A stretch of 64,000 nucleotides of DNA from Coturnix japonica (GCF_001577835.2 NC_029519.1:73900440-73964439); one strand, 5' to 3'; counted from the first letter of the stretch, positions 37,362 through 51,337 are shown. A program made the numbers and translations. Notes: a model not told the origin generated them from the letters alone.

Positions 37362-38689
37362 TTATTCTGAATAAACTATTTTTGTTATGTATATCTTAAT
37401 TTCAGTTCAGAAAGAAAATGATGAAGGGACAATGAAATGTTCCCTTAGATCTTATCATGGTCAGTGAAGTCTTGTGGGCACCTCAGGGATCAAAAGGAGA
37501 ATTCATTCTGAGCTGAAAGCAGCAGCATCTCTTATGTGATGTTGGTTTGTTGCTTTCTGTTCTGTATTGATACTGTAAAGTGTTTGCCCTTGTGGTACAT
37601 CTGCTAAGGCAGTTTCCAAAATGTGAAATTCATAAAGATTTGGCACACAAATAGCTACCTTAGCTTAAGGAGGAACACACTTTAAGCTTGGATTATCCTT
37701 GAGAAGCTTGAGTTTGGATAATATGAACTTTATGTAAGGAACAAGACTGAAGGACTAACTGCAGCTTCCATGAAGCACAAAAAGGATTAGTTGAGATTTA
37801 AGAAGTACTTGCAACTCATTGAGCCTAAATGACCCCCAGTGTAGACCTGAGAACTGTGGGAGCCCTGTTGACACCTGAAGGGGACCTACAAACTCTGGAG
37901 ATTCAACTTAAATTTAGACTAATAATCTAAAGAATCCTAAAGGTATGATTGGTACATAACCAGAGGTTAAATCAGATATGTAGACATGAACTATTTAAAC
38001 TTGTAACCAACATATTTCAGAAAAGAAATACAAACATTTCTTTCACAGTGGATAAATATGGGGAAATTATTAATTGGTGCTTGAGTTTATATGGCTTTCA
38101 TTTTGCAAGAATAGTTTGATTTTTGACGAGTTTTGAGGAAATCAATGCAAAATCCCTAACTTTCTGAGCCACTGTCTGGAGCTGACCTATTTTAATACAT
38201 CAACCCAGTTCAACTACAGGCAGCACAGTCTTTGTTTCTCTCTTCTAGACCTGATTTATTCCTATTCGACAGCGTTGTCTGAGGTTTCTCCTTGGTACAC
38301 ATTTAGCCAGACTTCCTACGTGTGAAACAGCGTGTCTATGACACAGAATATCTGAACATCACCAGGGCAGGAAGCTCCTGCGGTAAGCCAGTGTCGCTGC
38401 AGAGCAAATGTCCCTTATCAGTGCCACCTCCAGGACAAATCACAGCCCATCCGAGCACAGACATCTGCAAAGAGCCTTCCACCCACAACAACGGGTTTTC
38501 TCACTTCTCTTGCTACAAGTTGGAGGTGAAACACGGGTCAGGTCCGTAGTGTTAAACAGCTCCAAAACAGCCTTTGTATTTGGGAATTCATTGGGATGTT
38601 TACAGATGTTGCTAGAGCATGGTGCTTGTAATAGATCTCAAGCAAAAATGATTGCTGTGGTCTAGATGGATTAAAATTTTTCCTAGCAG
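37362..38689. other. Non-coding stretch
   Basis: Nothing is supported as a gene. The sequence is unique-looking and AT-rich. Confidence 0.45.
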
Positions 38690-38900
38690 TTCTGTATTTC
38701 ACAATTCAAATGCATAATAAACTTAGATCTGTGCTTTTGCCAAATTGCAATTTATAAATAAAGAGGTTCAGCGCAAGCCAATTTTCCTATTTAGTTATTT
38801 AGCTAATACTCTGAAAACCTCAAGGCTAATTAAACAGTTCATTGTCCTGCTGCATTTAATTATTCAGATATTGATCTAACATCTTAACACACAAGACAAA
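38690..38900. promoter_or_regulatory. AT-rich candidate enhancer, about 11 kb upstream of HMX1
   Basis: Unique sequence packed with homeobox and POU-like words. Examples are ATTCAAATGCATAATAAAC, TTGCAATTTATAAAT, TTAGCTAATACT, GGCTAATTAAACAG and GCATTTAATTATTC. It has no repeat signature and no reading frame. It is a visual call only. Confidence 0.3.
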
Positions 38901-39042
38901 GCAGTGACATATTTTATATCTGGAGATGGAAAAAATAGGAAGCAGAGCTGGTTTTAAAATGATTTAGAAATTAACAACTGAACTCAAGCAAGAGTGTTTC
39001 CAAGTGATGATTTCTTTGCATGGTCTTTCTGCTTATTAAAAA

Positions 39043-39088
39043 AGAAAGAAAGAAAGAAAAATATGAAAAGGGGTGGTGGTGGTGGTAT
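39043..39088 (+). repeat. (GAAA)n and (GGT)n microsatellites
   Basis: AAAGAAAGAAAGAAAG is followed closely by GGTGGTGGTGGTGGT. Confidence 0.9.
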
Positions 39089-39787
39089 GTACAGCATCTG
39101 GCTTTAAAGCTTGCTTCAAATTTCACATCTAGCTGAAAAATCCAACATGGCATATTGCTAAAAGCCTGTGTTCCAACAGTAATGAAGACAAATCTGTTGG
39201 CCAGAAAAAAAAAAGACCATGGTGGAACATGGGAATCTTGTGCTAAGTTCTGACCCCACCTTGAATGAACTCTGATTCTGGGGTAATACAAACTTTGCCT
39301 GTCCTTCTCCATCTCCATTTATAATCCAAATATTGTATGTTTCTCTCATTCATGGTTGTTTTAATTTAAGTCACCATAATTCTGACAGGTTTTTGTCTTA
39401 CTGAGTGCTTAACAGGAGAACTAATACAGAAGCCACACTACAACACAGAGTAAACTGCTTTATATGGACACCACACTGCTGAGGTTCTTCTTCAGAAAGA
39501 ACAAGTCTATGTTCATCCTTCATTTTGTATATATATTTTTCCCCTTTTTAATGCTTTGGATACATCATAACATTCTCAGAAAACATTCTTATAACTTCTG
39601 AAAAACTGATTTCTGCCTCCCATACAGAATCATTGGAGAATGAGAATCAGAGATGTTCTTCGTCTTCCAGCGTCCCCTTCATTTTTAGTACTTCACAAAG
39701 CAGAAAAATTGAACCTGGGTTATTTGGAGTGGAAATCATGTATAATTTATAATACAGCTAGCTTAGATGTCCTAATCTTAATAGAAT

Positions 39788-39972
39788 AGATTGGATATAA
39801 GGAGAAAGTTTTTTACGGTAAGAGTGGTGAGGCACTGGGACAGGCTATGCAGAGAGGTGGATGATGCTCTGTCCCTGGAGATGTTCAAAGCCAGGCTAGA
39901 TGGAGCTGTAGGTGCCCCTGTTCATTGCAGGGGCATTGGACTAGATGGCCTTTAAAGGTTCTTTCCAATTCA
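39788..39972 (+). mobile_element. CR1 LINE 3' fragment
   Basis: Sense-orientation CR1. AAGGAGAAAGTTTTTTACGGTAAGAGTGGTGAGGCACTGGGACAGGCT is followed by CAGAGAGGTGGATGATG, CTGGAGATGTTCAAAGCCAGGCTAGATGG, and finally TTGGACTAGATGGCCTTTAAAGGTTCTTTCCAATTC. This is the standard order of the 3' region. The terminal ATTCTATG octamers are missing. Confidence 0.95.
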
Positions 39973-42679
39973 TGACCAGAACACAGTTGGGTTGCTTAAA
40001 CATAGTGACTTAGTGCCCTTTGATATTCCAATATATGGACTTCAAATATATGCCACAGAACCTCTGGGAGACACAGGTGATGACAATGTAGAACCTTCTT
40101 CTAACTCTCACCTGCAAGACCAATGAGACAAATGTTATCATTAATATCAAACGACACTCTAACTAACAAAGTGATTAATCAAATCCCACACAACTGTGCT
40201 CTCTAGATTTGGTTCTGCCAGCATTTCCCTGGCATATAGTCGTGGATCAAGAGGGCAAACAATTGTCATGGACATGAGATTTCAGTTTACAAGTGACACT
40301 GATATCTTGGACTTGGTTTGGGGGCAAGTGTAAGGAAGGTATTGTAATTCCCATTAGATGGCACAAGCAAGCTCCTGTGCATGTCTCTCAGATGCTCTTA
40401 ACTCTTCAAGTGGAGTCTTCTATGACTCTGTGGAATACTCACAAATGGCAGCACAGATCAAGGACTTTAATGGGCTTTAATGGGACTTTAATGAAGTAAA
40501 GCTAAAGCTCTTCTGGTGAGGGAAGACAGGGGATGACAAGGGGAAGCATACTGGTGCCTTAATCCCTATCCTGTGACAGAGTTGCACTTCCATTCAAGAC
40601 TGCGACACTGCAGGTTGTTAAGGTCCCATGGCTAGTCCTTACATAGATCTAGGGAAGTCATTTTCTCAAGAAGGAGTTAATTTAAAGTTCTTAAAAGCAA
40701 GATGTCTTTCATTAAAATGGTCTGGTGGGGGGTTAACTTAACGTCTGCATTTGAGGCACATCAGCCTTATGCAAAAAACAACGCGCTTTGCTTTGCACCA
40801 GGAACAAACATGGCTCTGCCCTTAACCGGATCAAGTGCAGCTTACAGGTAAAGAATATATAAATACATATGAATATATAATATATAATATATAAAGAAAA
40901 GACACAGCATTGCACACAGCATAGGGTCAGCACTGCACAATTCAGTGGCTGGTATGCCATGTCTCCATCTTAAAGTAACTCTCACCAGATAATACAGTTG
41001 TTGGGACTAATCCAAGCCTTATTAAGTGTTCCAAAAACTCTAAGCTAATTACTACGCTTGAGGTTCCCAGATTGGCATATGGTGTTAAAAATCATTGTGC
41101 AATTTAGGGGAAAACATAAATTCCACAAAAACTTTCCTTTGCCAGAAAGCTGTCTTTCTCCTCAGATTACTTACTGCTAATTGCAGGGAAGTGCCTTAAA
41201 AATGTTGGTGTGCTTCTTTTTGGATCTACTTGTTGATGTCCCAGAGCTCCTTTAAGAAAATGCTCTTATTAATACCATCAGAAGAAAGTCTGGTTCCCAG
41301 TTTGGCCAAGAGAGTAGAATTAACTGTCATAAACTATAGCAGATCGCTTTGCATTCACATGAAATCAAAGCTTAATAACATTAAAGCTCGCACGGTGGTT
41401 AATTTCTCTCTGAATTCCTTCCCCATCTGTTAAATAAAAATAATGCCACGGGTAGTATTTTCCTTCTCTTTTATTTAGGGCACTCAGTGCACAGATGTCA
41501 GGTTGGGATCTGCTGGTGGGCGCCGGGACCCGCATTTCTCCTTACCAGAAGTCATTTTATCACCATGGAGTTATTCCAAAACTGACTTGTTTGCTTAGCC
41601 CTCTCTCAGTGCAACTCTGCTTTGGAACTGGTGCTTGATCACTCTGCTGTGATACAGCTTTAAGTGAACAATTTATTATTATTTTTCCCAACATATGCCA
41701 TTTTACTGTAGCATTCCGAGACGTTTCTTCTGCCATCTAAACAGCACCATCTTCAGGCAAGACTTCAAACCTCTCAGGAACAAACGGCTCTCCTCTCTTT
41801 TGCAGCTGCCAGTTTTTCTAACTTTGCAGGTAGAAAATATAGAGACAGAAAGTAGAACAAAACATATGATTATTACTAAACAATTTGGGATGCTGTGTCT
41901 CCATCTCCCCACCTCGACTTGGTCATTCCTCATATTGGGAACGTGGCTTTTTCTCACACTGAAATTGAGTTCCTACCACTATTATTTCTCTTGGTTACTG
42001 TCTTTCTGTCTTGACACTTGCCAAAATACACTGTCAAATTAAGATGCTACAACCTACTTCCACTTACACTGTTTGTGATCAGAACTTTCCAAAGAAGAAC
42101 TTTTAAATGGTCCTTATAATTTTTCACTGATTGATCTGTTCCACACTCTTAGTTTCAATTCTTTCTGCATTTTTGCTTTTTCAGTCTCCCCAGCGAAATT
42201 TATGGGATTCACAACCTAGTCTGTGTTCATTGATATGATCACCAGCATATCTCAGGTCCATGTTTTTTAAATCTAAAAGAGAAATCAGGAGATCTCTAGA
42301 TCAATTTTCTTTATTATCTACTTGACTTGAATATAGGTTTGTAGTACAAGAAAAATCTAGCTAAGTCAAAGGAAATGCACAAATTAATAGGTTCTAGCAG
42401 TTGTCTTTGTCTCATTTGTAAACCAGGCATAAATCTGGTCTTGGTGAGTGTTATGATCAAATGAAAACACAACGAGAAACACTCAGTACACTTTATAAGG
42501 TCATCGTAACCACCTACTGTTATTTCCCCGAAATAAATGTCATTTAGATTGTTTCTTTATTCTCTTTCTTTTTTTCTTTTCCTGTAGACAATAGACAAAC
42601 CAACAGCAAAGACGCTTACAGATAAATCTGTGCTCAGTAGCCATGTAAAAAGAAGAATGATGTTTATCCTTAGGGAGAA
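39973..42679. other. Non-coding stretch with AT repeat
   Basis: A (TATAA)n-like run lies at about 40853-40895. The stretch 41270-41440 is unique, with TTAATAACATTAAAGC and GGTTAATTTC words, and could be regulatory. No gene is recognised. Confidence 0.4.
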
Positions 42680-43430
42680 GCTCCATGCCCAGCATTGCCA
42701 AGCCGGGACGAGGCCGGGCGAAGAGCCTCGGGGAACGGGTCTGGATGATGCCTCTCCCTGTTTGTGCCAGGGGAGCGAGGAAGGAAGTGGGTGCGCCTAG
42801 GGCTGAATCCCGGAGTTCCTGCGGGTCCCCTAAAGGGGAGCTGAGCCGTAAATAATGAAGGGACTTTTCGATGCCTTAGAGCCAATGACAAAATTCCCCG
42901 AACTCCCCCTCACCCATTTCTCCACGTTTCCTGTGCCCTACTTTTGGGGCAGAGATAGCCTTTGTGGTTTAATTTAAGACGGAAGAGGCTTCTATAAGGG
43001 ACCGGGAGGGGAGGGGAAGGCTGGGAAAGCATCTGGGCACCCTCTTTGTCGTCGAGGGCAAAGCAGACTCCACTTTACCCCACCCATCAGCAGACAGATG
43101 CTTGGCCCAGCCCCAAACCGCCCCGTCTTACGGAGACGGGAACTGCCGAATTCCTGGGAGTCTGCTGTGGCTCACCGCCCACTCCGTCGGTCAGTCCCAC
43201 GTCCCACAGTCCTGCACTAAGTCCTCTGCGCCTAGAGCTGGCACCAGGATGTAGGCGGGTCGTAGCCTGGCTGGGGGCAGAGGATGACCCCATCCTCGGG
43301 ACCAGACCTGGGTTCTCCCGGCCCGGACAGAGCTTGTCTGGGGTTTGTCGGGGCAAAAAAAGCCCTTTCCGGGAGTGTCTGTGCCCGCCGTCCCTCCTCA
43401 TCCCTTGGAGTTGGGATGCTGAGTCTAGCA
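42680..43430. promoter_or_regulatory. CpG-rich patch without a recognised gene
   Basis: CpG-dense sequence about 15-16 kb upstream of HMX1. Open frames exist on both strands and have no family signature, as expected for GC-rich DNA. It could be an orphan CpG island with promoter or enhancer activity. Confidence 0.4.
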
Positions 43431-43468
43431 CTCATTTACACCTCTGGAAATAATCAAGAGCTAAAAGG

Positions 43469-43677
43469 TTTTCCTTTTTTCCTTCTCCTTTTTTCCTTCT
43501 CCTTTTTTCTTTTTCCTTTTCCTTTTCCTTTTCCTTTTCCTTTTCCTTTTCCTTTTCCTTTTCCTTTTCCTTTCCCTATCCCTTTTCCTTTCCCTATCCT
43601 TTTCCCTTTCCCTTTCTTTTTCCCTCCCTTTCTTTTTCCCTCCCTTTCTCATCCTTTCCTATCCTTTCCTTTTTCCC
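43469..43677 (+). repeat. Polypyrimidine (TTTTCC)n microsatellite
   Basis: Pure C/T from 43469 to 43577, built of CCTTTT hexamers, then degenerating into CCCTATCC and CCCTTTC variants to 43677. It separates two CpG-rich patches. Confidence 0.95.
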
Positions 43678-43739
43678 AGTGGCAAATAGGGTCCAGTGCA
43701 GCCCTGCACTGCCCTCAAAAACTGCAGCCAGGACATAGG

Positions 43740-44350
43740 CACAGGCTGTTCAGTGAAGGAACCGGACGGGGGCGAGGGGGGAATTGGAGAGATGCTGACA
43801 CACAGGGAAGCACATTTCTGTCGCCCCAGAGCAGCTTCTGAGACCGTCTCGGAGCGGAATTCGTTCAGCTTCCCCCACCCCGGCCGGCCCTACCGCCCGT
43901 CCACTTCACCCGTTCTCTTCCGCCCCAACCGGGACAGGTTCTCGGGCTTCCGGGGGAAAGTAGCATCCGGAGCCTGTTCATTCGATCACTTCCTATCCCT
44001 CCTAAAACAGTGACCAGTTTTGAAAACGAGCGCAGATCCCACGAGCGCAGATCCCACGAGATGAAGTGCGAGGGGAGCTTTGCAGAACCCTCCCGAAGGG
44101 AATTATTCCTAGTAATTCGTTTTTCCTTATTTTATTTTTATTTTATTGCCATTTTTGGCTGGGTTTGCCAGAGCAGGTGTCCGCCTGGGAGGTGTGCGGG
44201 AGGCAGCGGGTGTGCGCAGCAGCAAGGCGGGCATCCTGGGAAGCTTATCTCCTCCAGGGACATTTCTTGAATTAGGGCAGTGCACACGGCTTTTAATTCC
44301 GTGCGCCTTTACTCTTCCCAGACATGAATTGAGCTTAGCGGAAAAGGCTG
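43740..44350. promoter_or_regulatory. Second CpG-rich patch without a recognised gene
   Basis: CpG-dense DNA beginning after the TTTTCC repeat. It contains a 15-bp tandem duplication (ACGAGCGCAGATCCC) at 44026-44060. No coding family is recognised. Confidence 0.4.
44026..44060 (+). repeat. 15-bp tandem duplication (2.3 copies)
   Basis: Two perfect ACGAGCGCAGATCCC units plus ACGAG. Confidence 0.95.
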
Positions 44351-46616
44351 CCGATTTCTGCCTGGATTTTCTTGCGCTGGGAGAGCCACAGGAGCAGGTT
44401 ACCTCAGCATGATTTCTCAGCATTTCCACATCTGAGCAAAGCTGGATTTGGAAAGGGAAAGTTGTTGTGTATGATTAAAAGAACCTTTGAAACGTGCAAG
44501 TTTAGGTGGCTTATTTATTTATATATGTATTTATTTTCCACATCAGGGATCCTTATTCTCTTTCCTCTGGCTTTGCTAGAAGCGTTGCTGTCTCTGCTGG
44601 ATTTTGCTCAAAAAATGATATTACCATTTGTTGTTTTGTTGTTGTTGTTGTTTTCTGGGTAGCACTCAATGGGATTAACATCAATGGAAATATGAAATGA
44701 GACTGAACCATTACTCAGTGGCTTAGATTAATACTCAAAATAAAGGTGTATATCCAAAAGGGAAGATTCATGTCAAGCCTTTTTTTTCCCCCTCCCCAAA
44801 TCAATAGAAAAACAAGTAGTTTTCTTTGAGATAAAATCCACAGTGACCTGCCCTGCTCCCTCTGAGATTTTATAGCAGTGTTTGAGCATAGACACATAAC
44901 TCCCATCTAAACAAGACAGTGGAATTTTTACATGCACTGTCTGCAGTTTATTTTCTCTACTTGCTTCTACGCTTCATCCTATTTTCTTAGGACAGTAGCT
45001 TTACAGAGACCTCCTCCTCGAGTCAAACCCATTCATTATTGGCCCGTGTTCTGTTTGTGTGTGCCCTATCCTGCTCTCAAAGCCTTCCATATCAATGCTC
45101 TGGGTTTTTGTTTCCTTCTCACCTAGGAAAAGCTGGCAGCTGTTTCTGAACTCTGCTCTATCCTATATTTAAATAAAATGTATAAATGTTAACCAGCACA
45201 ATTAAATAAACATACATACAACACACACCAGATTCTTCCCCTCTTGCAGGTCAGCTCCATCTTTGCCTTCCTTGAAGAATGAGGTTTCTAGGAACTGCAT
45301 GGTATTATTCAAAGTTAAATTTGAGTTACCAAAAGTCTTATCATACTGTCTACTGAATTTCCTCCCCCACAGAAAGAAACTATAACTCACATAGTAACAG
45401 AGATGCTAACCTGACACTTGTGTGCTAAGTGCAGAATGTCACTCTTGCTAAAATTCAATATTATCTGTGCTTGTGCAGATTTGTGAGGTACGCAGCAAAG
45501 GTCAGTTTTTAGGTAGGCTGTAACCTCTGTCTTGGCAACATGACATGTTCCTAATGGACTTGAGTATTAGGGAGACGTCAATCCATTCATACTCTGAGTA
45601 TCTATGAGGTTTTGCATTTTGGAACTTTTCCAGTCTTATAACACATTAAAGCCCTCGTTTTATTACTTTCTGTGATCAATTTTGATTGCTTGGGACCTCA
45701 CTAGTATCAGCATGAAATCTTACCTAAGGAGTTCAACAGAGTGGGGAAAGGCTGAAATTAACTTTGTGAATTTGTTCTCATCATGCTTTTTGGAAAGACA
45801 GAACTATGAGCAATTGGCTTTGGAAACATACGAAAACATTAGAGAAGAATGAAATTATTGCCCAGACCTCACTTCTCCAAAACACAAACCACATGTTCCC
45901 TGGGTCTAGGTTTGAACATCAAGCTGAGTTAATTCAGATCTGATTCTATACACACTTATGGATAACATTCAGGACTGATTCCATTCCCCACTGGTAAAAC
46001 TGTGTGTTTGTGGTATTTCCATCATCTTAATGAGGAAGGGAAAAGTTAAACTTAGTGCAGACACATTTGTATCATTCATATGGATGAAAATGTCTGTATG
46101 ACGTGTGTGGCAATGCTGTTTCTTGCCAAAGATGTTCATTTAAGGGATTTGAAAGGAGATGTTTTAAGCAGAAATGGGCAGAATCTTGCTCTTGAATTGT
46201 TCGTTTCTCATAGTTGGGCTATATCACATCACCTTTTACTTGCCTAGAGGCTTCTGAATAATCCAAATTCCCAGCTACAGAGAAATCACACTCACTGAGT
46301 CACTCACTGGAATTGCTGCCCCAGATTTTCAGATTTTTGCAGGAATCCTAGACTTCATAGGGATCACACCCTTTCACACTGCAACTCATTACCAGAGTAT
46401 TTTGTCCCTCCCTGCTTGTATTTCCAAGGCACTTGTCTTTCAGCTCTTAGCCTACTATTTTAGCAAGCTGCTGGACATATTAGGGAGCTTGGCTGCCCTT
46501 GGACTGGGAGACAGGAAAGAATCTGTGGGATAAAGTTGATTGAGGGAACTGAAGGGTGAAAGACATGACACTGTTTAAGTTGGAAGCAAAAAAAGAACAG
46601 TAGAGGGACAACAGAC
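44351..46616. other. Non-coding stretch
   Basis: A (GTT)n run lies near 44631-44652. No gene or clear repeat family is otherwise seen. Confidence 0.45.
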
Positions 46617-46737
46617 AGGATGGATGGGTCTCTAAGCAACCCAACTGAGCTGTCAGTGTATCTGATCATTGCAAGGGTGTTGAGCTAGATAACCTATAAG
46701 GGTACCTTCCAACTAAAATGATTCTATGATTCTATGA
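46617..46737 (+). mobile_element. CR1 LINE 3' terminal fragment
   Basis: GGATGGATGGGTCTCTAAGCAACCCAACT, then TTGCAAGGGTGTTGAGCTAGATAACC, then TACCTTCCAACTAAAATGATTCTATGATTCTATG. It ends with two ATTCTATG octamers, the diagnostic CR1 terminus. Confidence 0.95.
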
Positions 46738-49700
46738 ACCACTTAAAATTCCAGCAAGATTTAGGGTAGATGTTAGAAACACAGTCTCTCTCTTAAGGTG
46801 GTACCAAAGTAAAGGTTTGAAGGAAATATCAGGACTTGTGTAGTGGATGTGCAAGTTGGAAGAAACATCCATTCACCTAAGATCACCTAAAGTGATATAA
46901 CTTGACGCAAAGAGTGGAAGAGTGGCCTGGATGAATTCTTGAAGTCACTTTCAGTGTTTTGTTGCCACAAAGCTGTCATCCCTGCAGGAAAGGGCCCTTC
47001 TGCTGGCTGACAGCTGATGTAGGATGAAATTAATATCAGCTGAAGGCCATGGTGATAGGAACATGTCAGTACATCTGGAATGTTCCTTATTCATACCCAG
47101 ATCTCTGGCAGAGCTGTTGCTGGCTCCAATAGCTTGATGCCAGTCCCTAACTGGCAGTCTCTGCCATGTCCATTTTGTTATGTTTTGAAAACGTATTGCA
47201 GGCTTAAGCATCTTATCAAACTTGTTCTAGCTTTGAGAACTATGATGATCAGCATGATCTGAGTGACAGTCAGAGAGCAGAGGGGTGCAGGAAGGAGTTT
47301 GGGCTGTTCAGGTCACCTCTGGGTTGCCATGTGGAAGCACTAACCTTTTTGTTCTCACTTTATTGTTTTATTTGAATAATCTTAACCTCAGTTACTGAAG
47401 TTATTGTCTGATAAATTGATCGGTAGTGAAGAACGGTATAAAATAGACCCAAAAGGAGGAAGACCTGCATTTGTATTTTAATCAGAAGCAAGGTTACTTG
47501 GAGCAGATCTCTAAGTAGAAAGTGCACTGCTCTGTTTATTAATTTTGGTCATGGAGGGCCCTTGTTGTTGAATTAAATATATATGATGGATAATGTAGAG
47601 GCAAAACATGCTTTAGACAAAGGGACCTTTGCCGACATCCTCATTTCATACATTTATATACTCAATGACTTTCTCATGACAAACAGAACTTTTAATTTTT
47701 AGATGAATTGATTCACTTTGCACTGAAGTATACCAGGAATGCTCATACAAACATTTATATCATCTCTGAATTGGTAGGGTAATGACTGGGAGAAGGGTCA
47801 GAATATTTTTTATCTCCCATTTGTCCAATTTAAGGAGGAGAGTGAGTATGAAACTGAAGGTGGTAAATGGGTAGAGAGAAGAAAAGGAAATTATGATGAA
47901 TGCAGTAAGACTGGAGGACGGAACAGTGACAGAGAGCAGGAACTGGATAGTTTTGGGATCACTGGGTGAAAATTCACTGGTACCAAAGGAGCTTGTAGAG
48001 AGATGAATGAATTAGAAGAGAGTAAATTGAGGATGTAAGGATCTAAGGGAGGAGCCAGGCAGATATGCAGTTTGGTTGTGACAACCCCTGCACTCTCCTG
48101 TAGAGGTTATTCTTGGAAGGAAAGCCCATGTTTGCAAACTATGGCTAAGGCTTGTTTTTTGGGGGGGCGTGGGTGGGAAAGGAGGATGCTTAATGGGAAT
48201 GAGCATGAAGGAGCTGTGAGGCCAAGTTAACAGATTATTCAACCACAAAGCACAGAGGAGCTATGAGGACAAGAAGGGATCATCATACTGTACAAATCAG
48301 TGCTTATCACTTGTTCTTGCACCCCTTACAGGCACCATTTTGCACCAAGGAGCCTCACTGCCATGTTCTGCTGCTTCCAGCATGGTCCACCAGTGGGAGG
48401 AGCACTGCCACCCCCAGTTGCTGACATCCTCACTGGGCTGGGAATGGAAACAGTGTGATTTGTTAATCATCTCTGTGAATAAGACAGCATAAAAGTTTTC
48501 CTGGACCTGGGTCATCTCTGGGAAGGCACAGCTCAGGTGTATCATGCATTGGCTCTCCAGTTGTTGGCCACACCACAAAATAAGGCAGAAGACAATGTAC
48601 TGAAAGCCCATGTCTCAGCAGGGATTAACCCAGCATCTTTCTTCCCCAAGTAGAGCACCAGATCTCCAGCCCCAGGTGGTGGATGTAAGGTGAAAACCAA
48701 CCTTCTCTGTACCCCTGTGGAAGGCTGAGGTGCTTTCCCACTTTCATCTGGGAACTTTCCCCTCATTACCCTCCTGACAGGATGGGTGCAGACAGCATTA
48801 GGGACGCTGGGCTACACACCGGCCCCAGAGGAATGTCCTCCTCCTCCTCCTCATGGTGCGGTGGGAGGCACCCAGGCCCTTCTAGCCAAACACCAGCCCT
48901 CACTGGGCTGTTTTCCAGCCGCAGGCGGCTGCAGGAGGGCAGAGAGCTCCAGCCCACCCCTCGCCTGTCTCCCAGCCGCCACACAAGTGAGTCTGGCCAA
49001 TGCCTTTTCCCAGGGCTAAAGGGGATTGGTGATTAAAGGGGCCTTCTGACCAGCTTTCCCCCTAAAAGGAGCTTACAAAGTCCGTTTGTTTAACCTTTTC
49101 ACAGCAGCTTGACCCTGTCATAAGGAACAAATCACTTTGAAACAATGTCAAAGTGTGGGACTGGCGGAGTCCTCCTTTGCCGTTGTGCACCCAGAGCTGA
49201 CCTGGCTGAGGGACAAGGACATTTCCTTGCATCCCACCAACCCCTCTCCCTGACATTAGATGGATGCACTTGTGTGCTGGTTCATCTTTTCTCTGATGCT
49301 GATTTCTTTGTGACTAACTTCAAGTTCTGATTGCCTGTTTTATGCATTTCTGCAAAATGTTGAAGCCAGAGGATGAATAGACTCGCTAGTGATGTTTGGA
49401 AGTAAATGGTATTCAGTTGTTTAAACTCTATTACATTCCTTATTTCTTTGGATTTTTAGCTGTTCAATTAGAAGTAGCTCTTAAATGCTTCTTTATATAC
49501 TCTGATATAAAGTAATAGCTCTCTTTTCACTTAATCCAGATGATAAAAGCAAAAATGCATAAAATATTGAACAAAAGTTATTATATGCCAATGTTTTCTT
49601 GGAGTGATATGGTACATGAACAGGAAAATGAATCTTAATTTCTTACCACAAAAATATCCTCAGGCTTTGGTAGTACAATTAAGATCTTTTCTTTAAATAG

Positions 49701-51337
49701 TATGCAAGATAATACAGTACATATGCTGCCATTAGCAACTTCAAACCAGTATTTAGACACTCTTTTAATTTAAAACAGCATGTGCTAACACAAAACTTAA
49801 CACACATAATAAATGCGCACTTGCATAAGAAAGTAAACAATATTATCTATGTTCAGTGCATAAGGCGTTAGTCAAAATCAATAGAACCAGATTTTGATAC
49901 TAAGCATGAGCTGTGCTTATTTTGTTTTATAATAACTATATTTATTTTGTTATTTTTGACTTTATGAAAAAAAAAAAAGTCCTGCAAAGAATAGTCATAT
50001 TTCTACAGTACTCAGTGATTGTCCTAATGATGAAGTTTTCCTTTGTGAATACACACAAAAAAATCAGTGAGCAGCGAAGGGCAGAAGAACAGACTGAGCA
50101 AAACCAAGTGAGACGGACTTCCACTGCTGTTACATTTTCATGACTAAACTTAAAAAACACCCCGATTTTTTTTTCTTGTTCTGGCATTTACTGCAAAGCA
50201 ACAAAAGAAACAGACTGATGAGTTTAAGACAGCACAACTGAAGAGCCAAATAGAAAGACAGCTCAGTTAGTAGTCATCTACTGAAAGATCCTTTCTGCAA
50301 AGCAGGATGGATCATTTATTTGCTGGTTTGATCTGGACACTCATAATGTTTTTCAGAGGGTAAGAAATGAAGACTGTTGAAGTATTGAGGATTACGTAGC
50401 ACAGGCATTCTCACCAGCATTCACAAGGGAAGATGTTTGTTCACCATCTCAACTAGCTTTGGGTCACAGCTGATAGAAAACCTAGTGATAGCACCACTGA
50501 TATTAGGCAAGTAAAATAAATAACCCAAAATAAATAACACAAGATCTTTGGGAGAAACCGAGAGGATAATTTTGTACACATTTCTTACAATGGCACTTCC
50601 TTATTTTCATGGCTTCCTGCACTGTACAGGCAGCAAAGAGAGCTGAGACACCAGAGACTGAGGTGGGCACCTGGCTTAGTGAAAGAATAAGATGTGACCC
50701 TGTGAAAAATGAGCTCCCAATGGAAAAGGGGCCATGTCTTTCTCCAAGATGGGGCTCCACTGTGGACCTCATCAGGAGCTCCTTTACCCTCAAGAGGGAG
50801 AAGTTACCAAACCACAACACAAGAAGAAGGCATTTGCTTGGAAAGAGAAAACTTGTATCACCCCCCTGGATAAAAGGGAAGAGGTTTTGTGCAGCATGGA
50901 GGGGCTGCCAGGTATGTGGGCATGTACGTCCTTCTTGCTGGAACTGCTCCACTCTGCATAAATAATTCAATCATCTTTGAAGCAAAACCTTGACCCTGCA
51001 CCTCTTACCTCTCAGGTGAGCATCAGAACAACTGGGCAATAGAGTCAATCTCTTGCTTTCCTCTCTCTGGCCCAATGAATATTTAATTTGTCCATACAAA
51101 GCAAAGCAGCTCCAAGGAGAGGGAGGGAGTGAAAGCCAGGCACCTTGTAATGGCTTTATGGCTCAATGGCCCTTCTGTTTTTTCACAAGCACTGGACAAA
51201 AGCCCTTAACATGTGAGAGAGTGTTGTGTTCAGTGGCTGCTCCTCTTTATCAGAGACCTGAGACAGATGCAGGTAGTTCCTATCTTTTCACTTCTCGTAG
51301 CTGGTGATGTTGATGACCACTCTGTATATGTTTGCTT
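46738..51337. other. Non-coding stretch
   Basis: No gene is recognised. The 48300-49250 part is more GC-rich and has frames on both strands without any domain. The 49430-49900 part is AT-rich and unique, with a regulatory-like look. Confidence 0.4.

Noticed and set aside
50503-50970. 155-codon minus-strand frame
   Set aside because: No recognisable domain, overlapped by a 118-codon frame on the other strand, and no promoter or CpG context.
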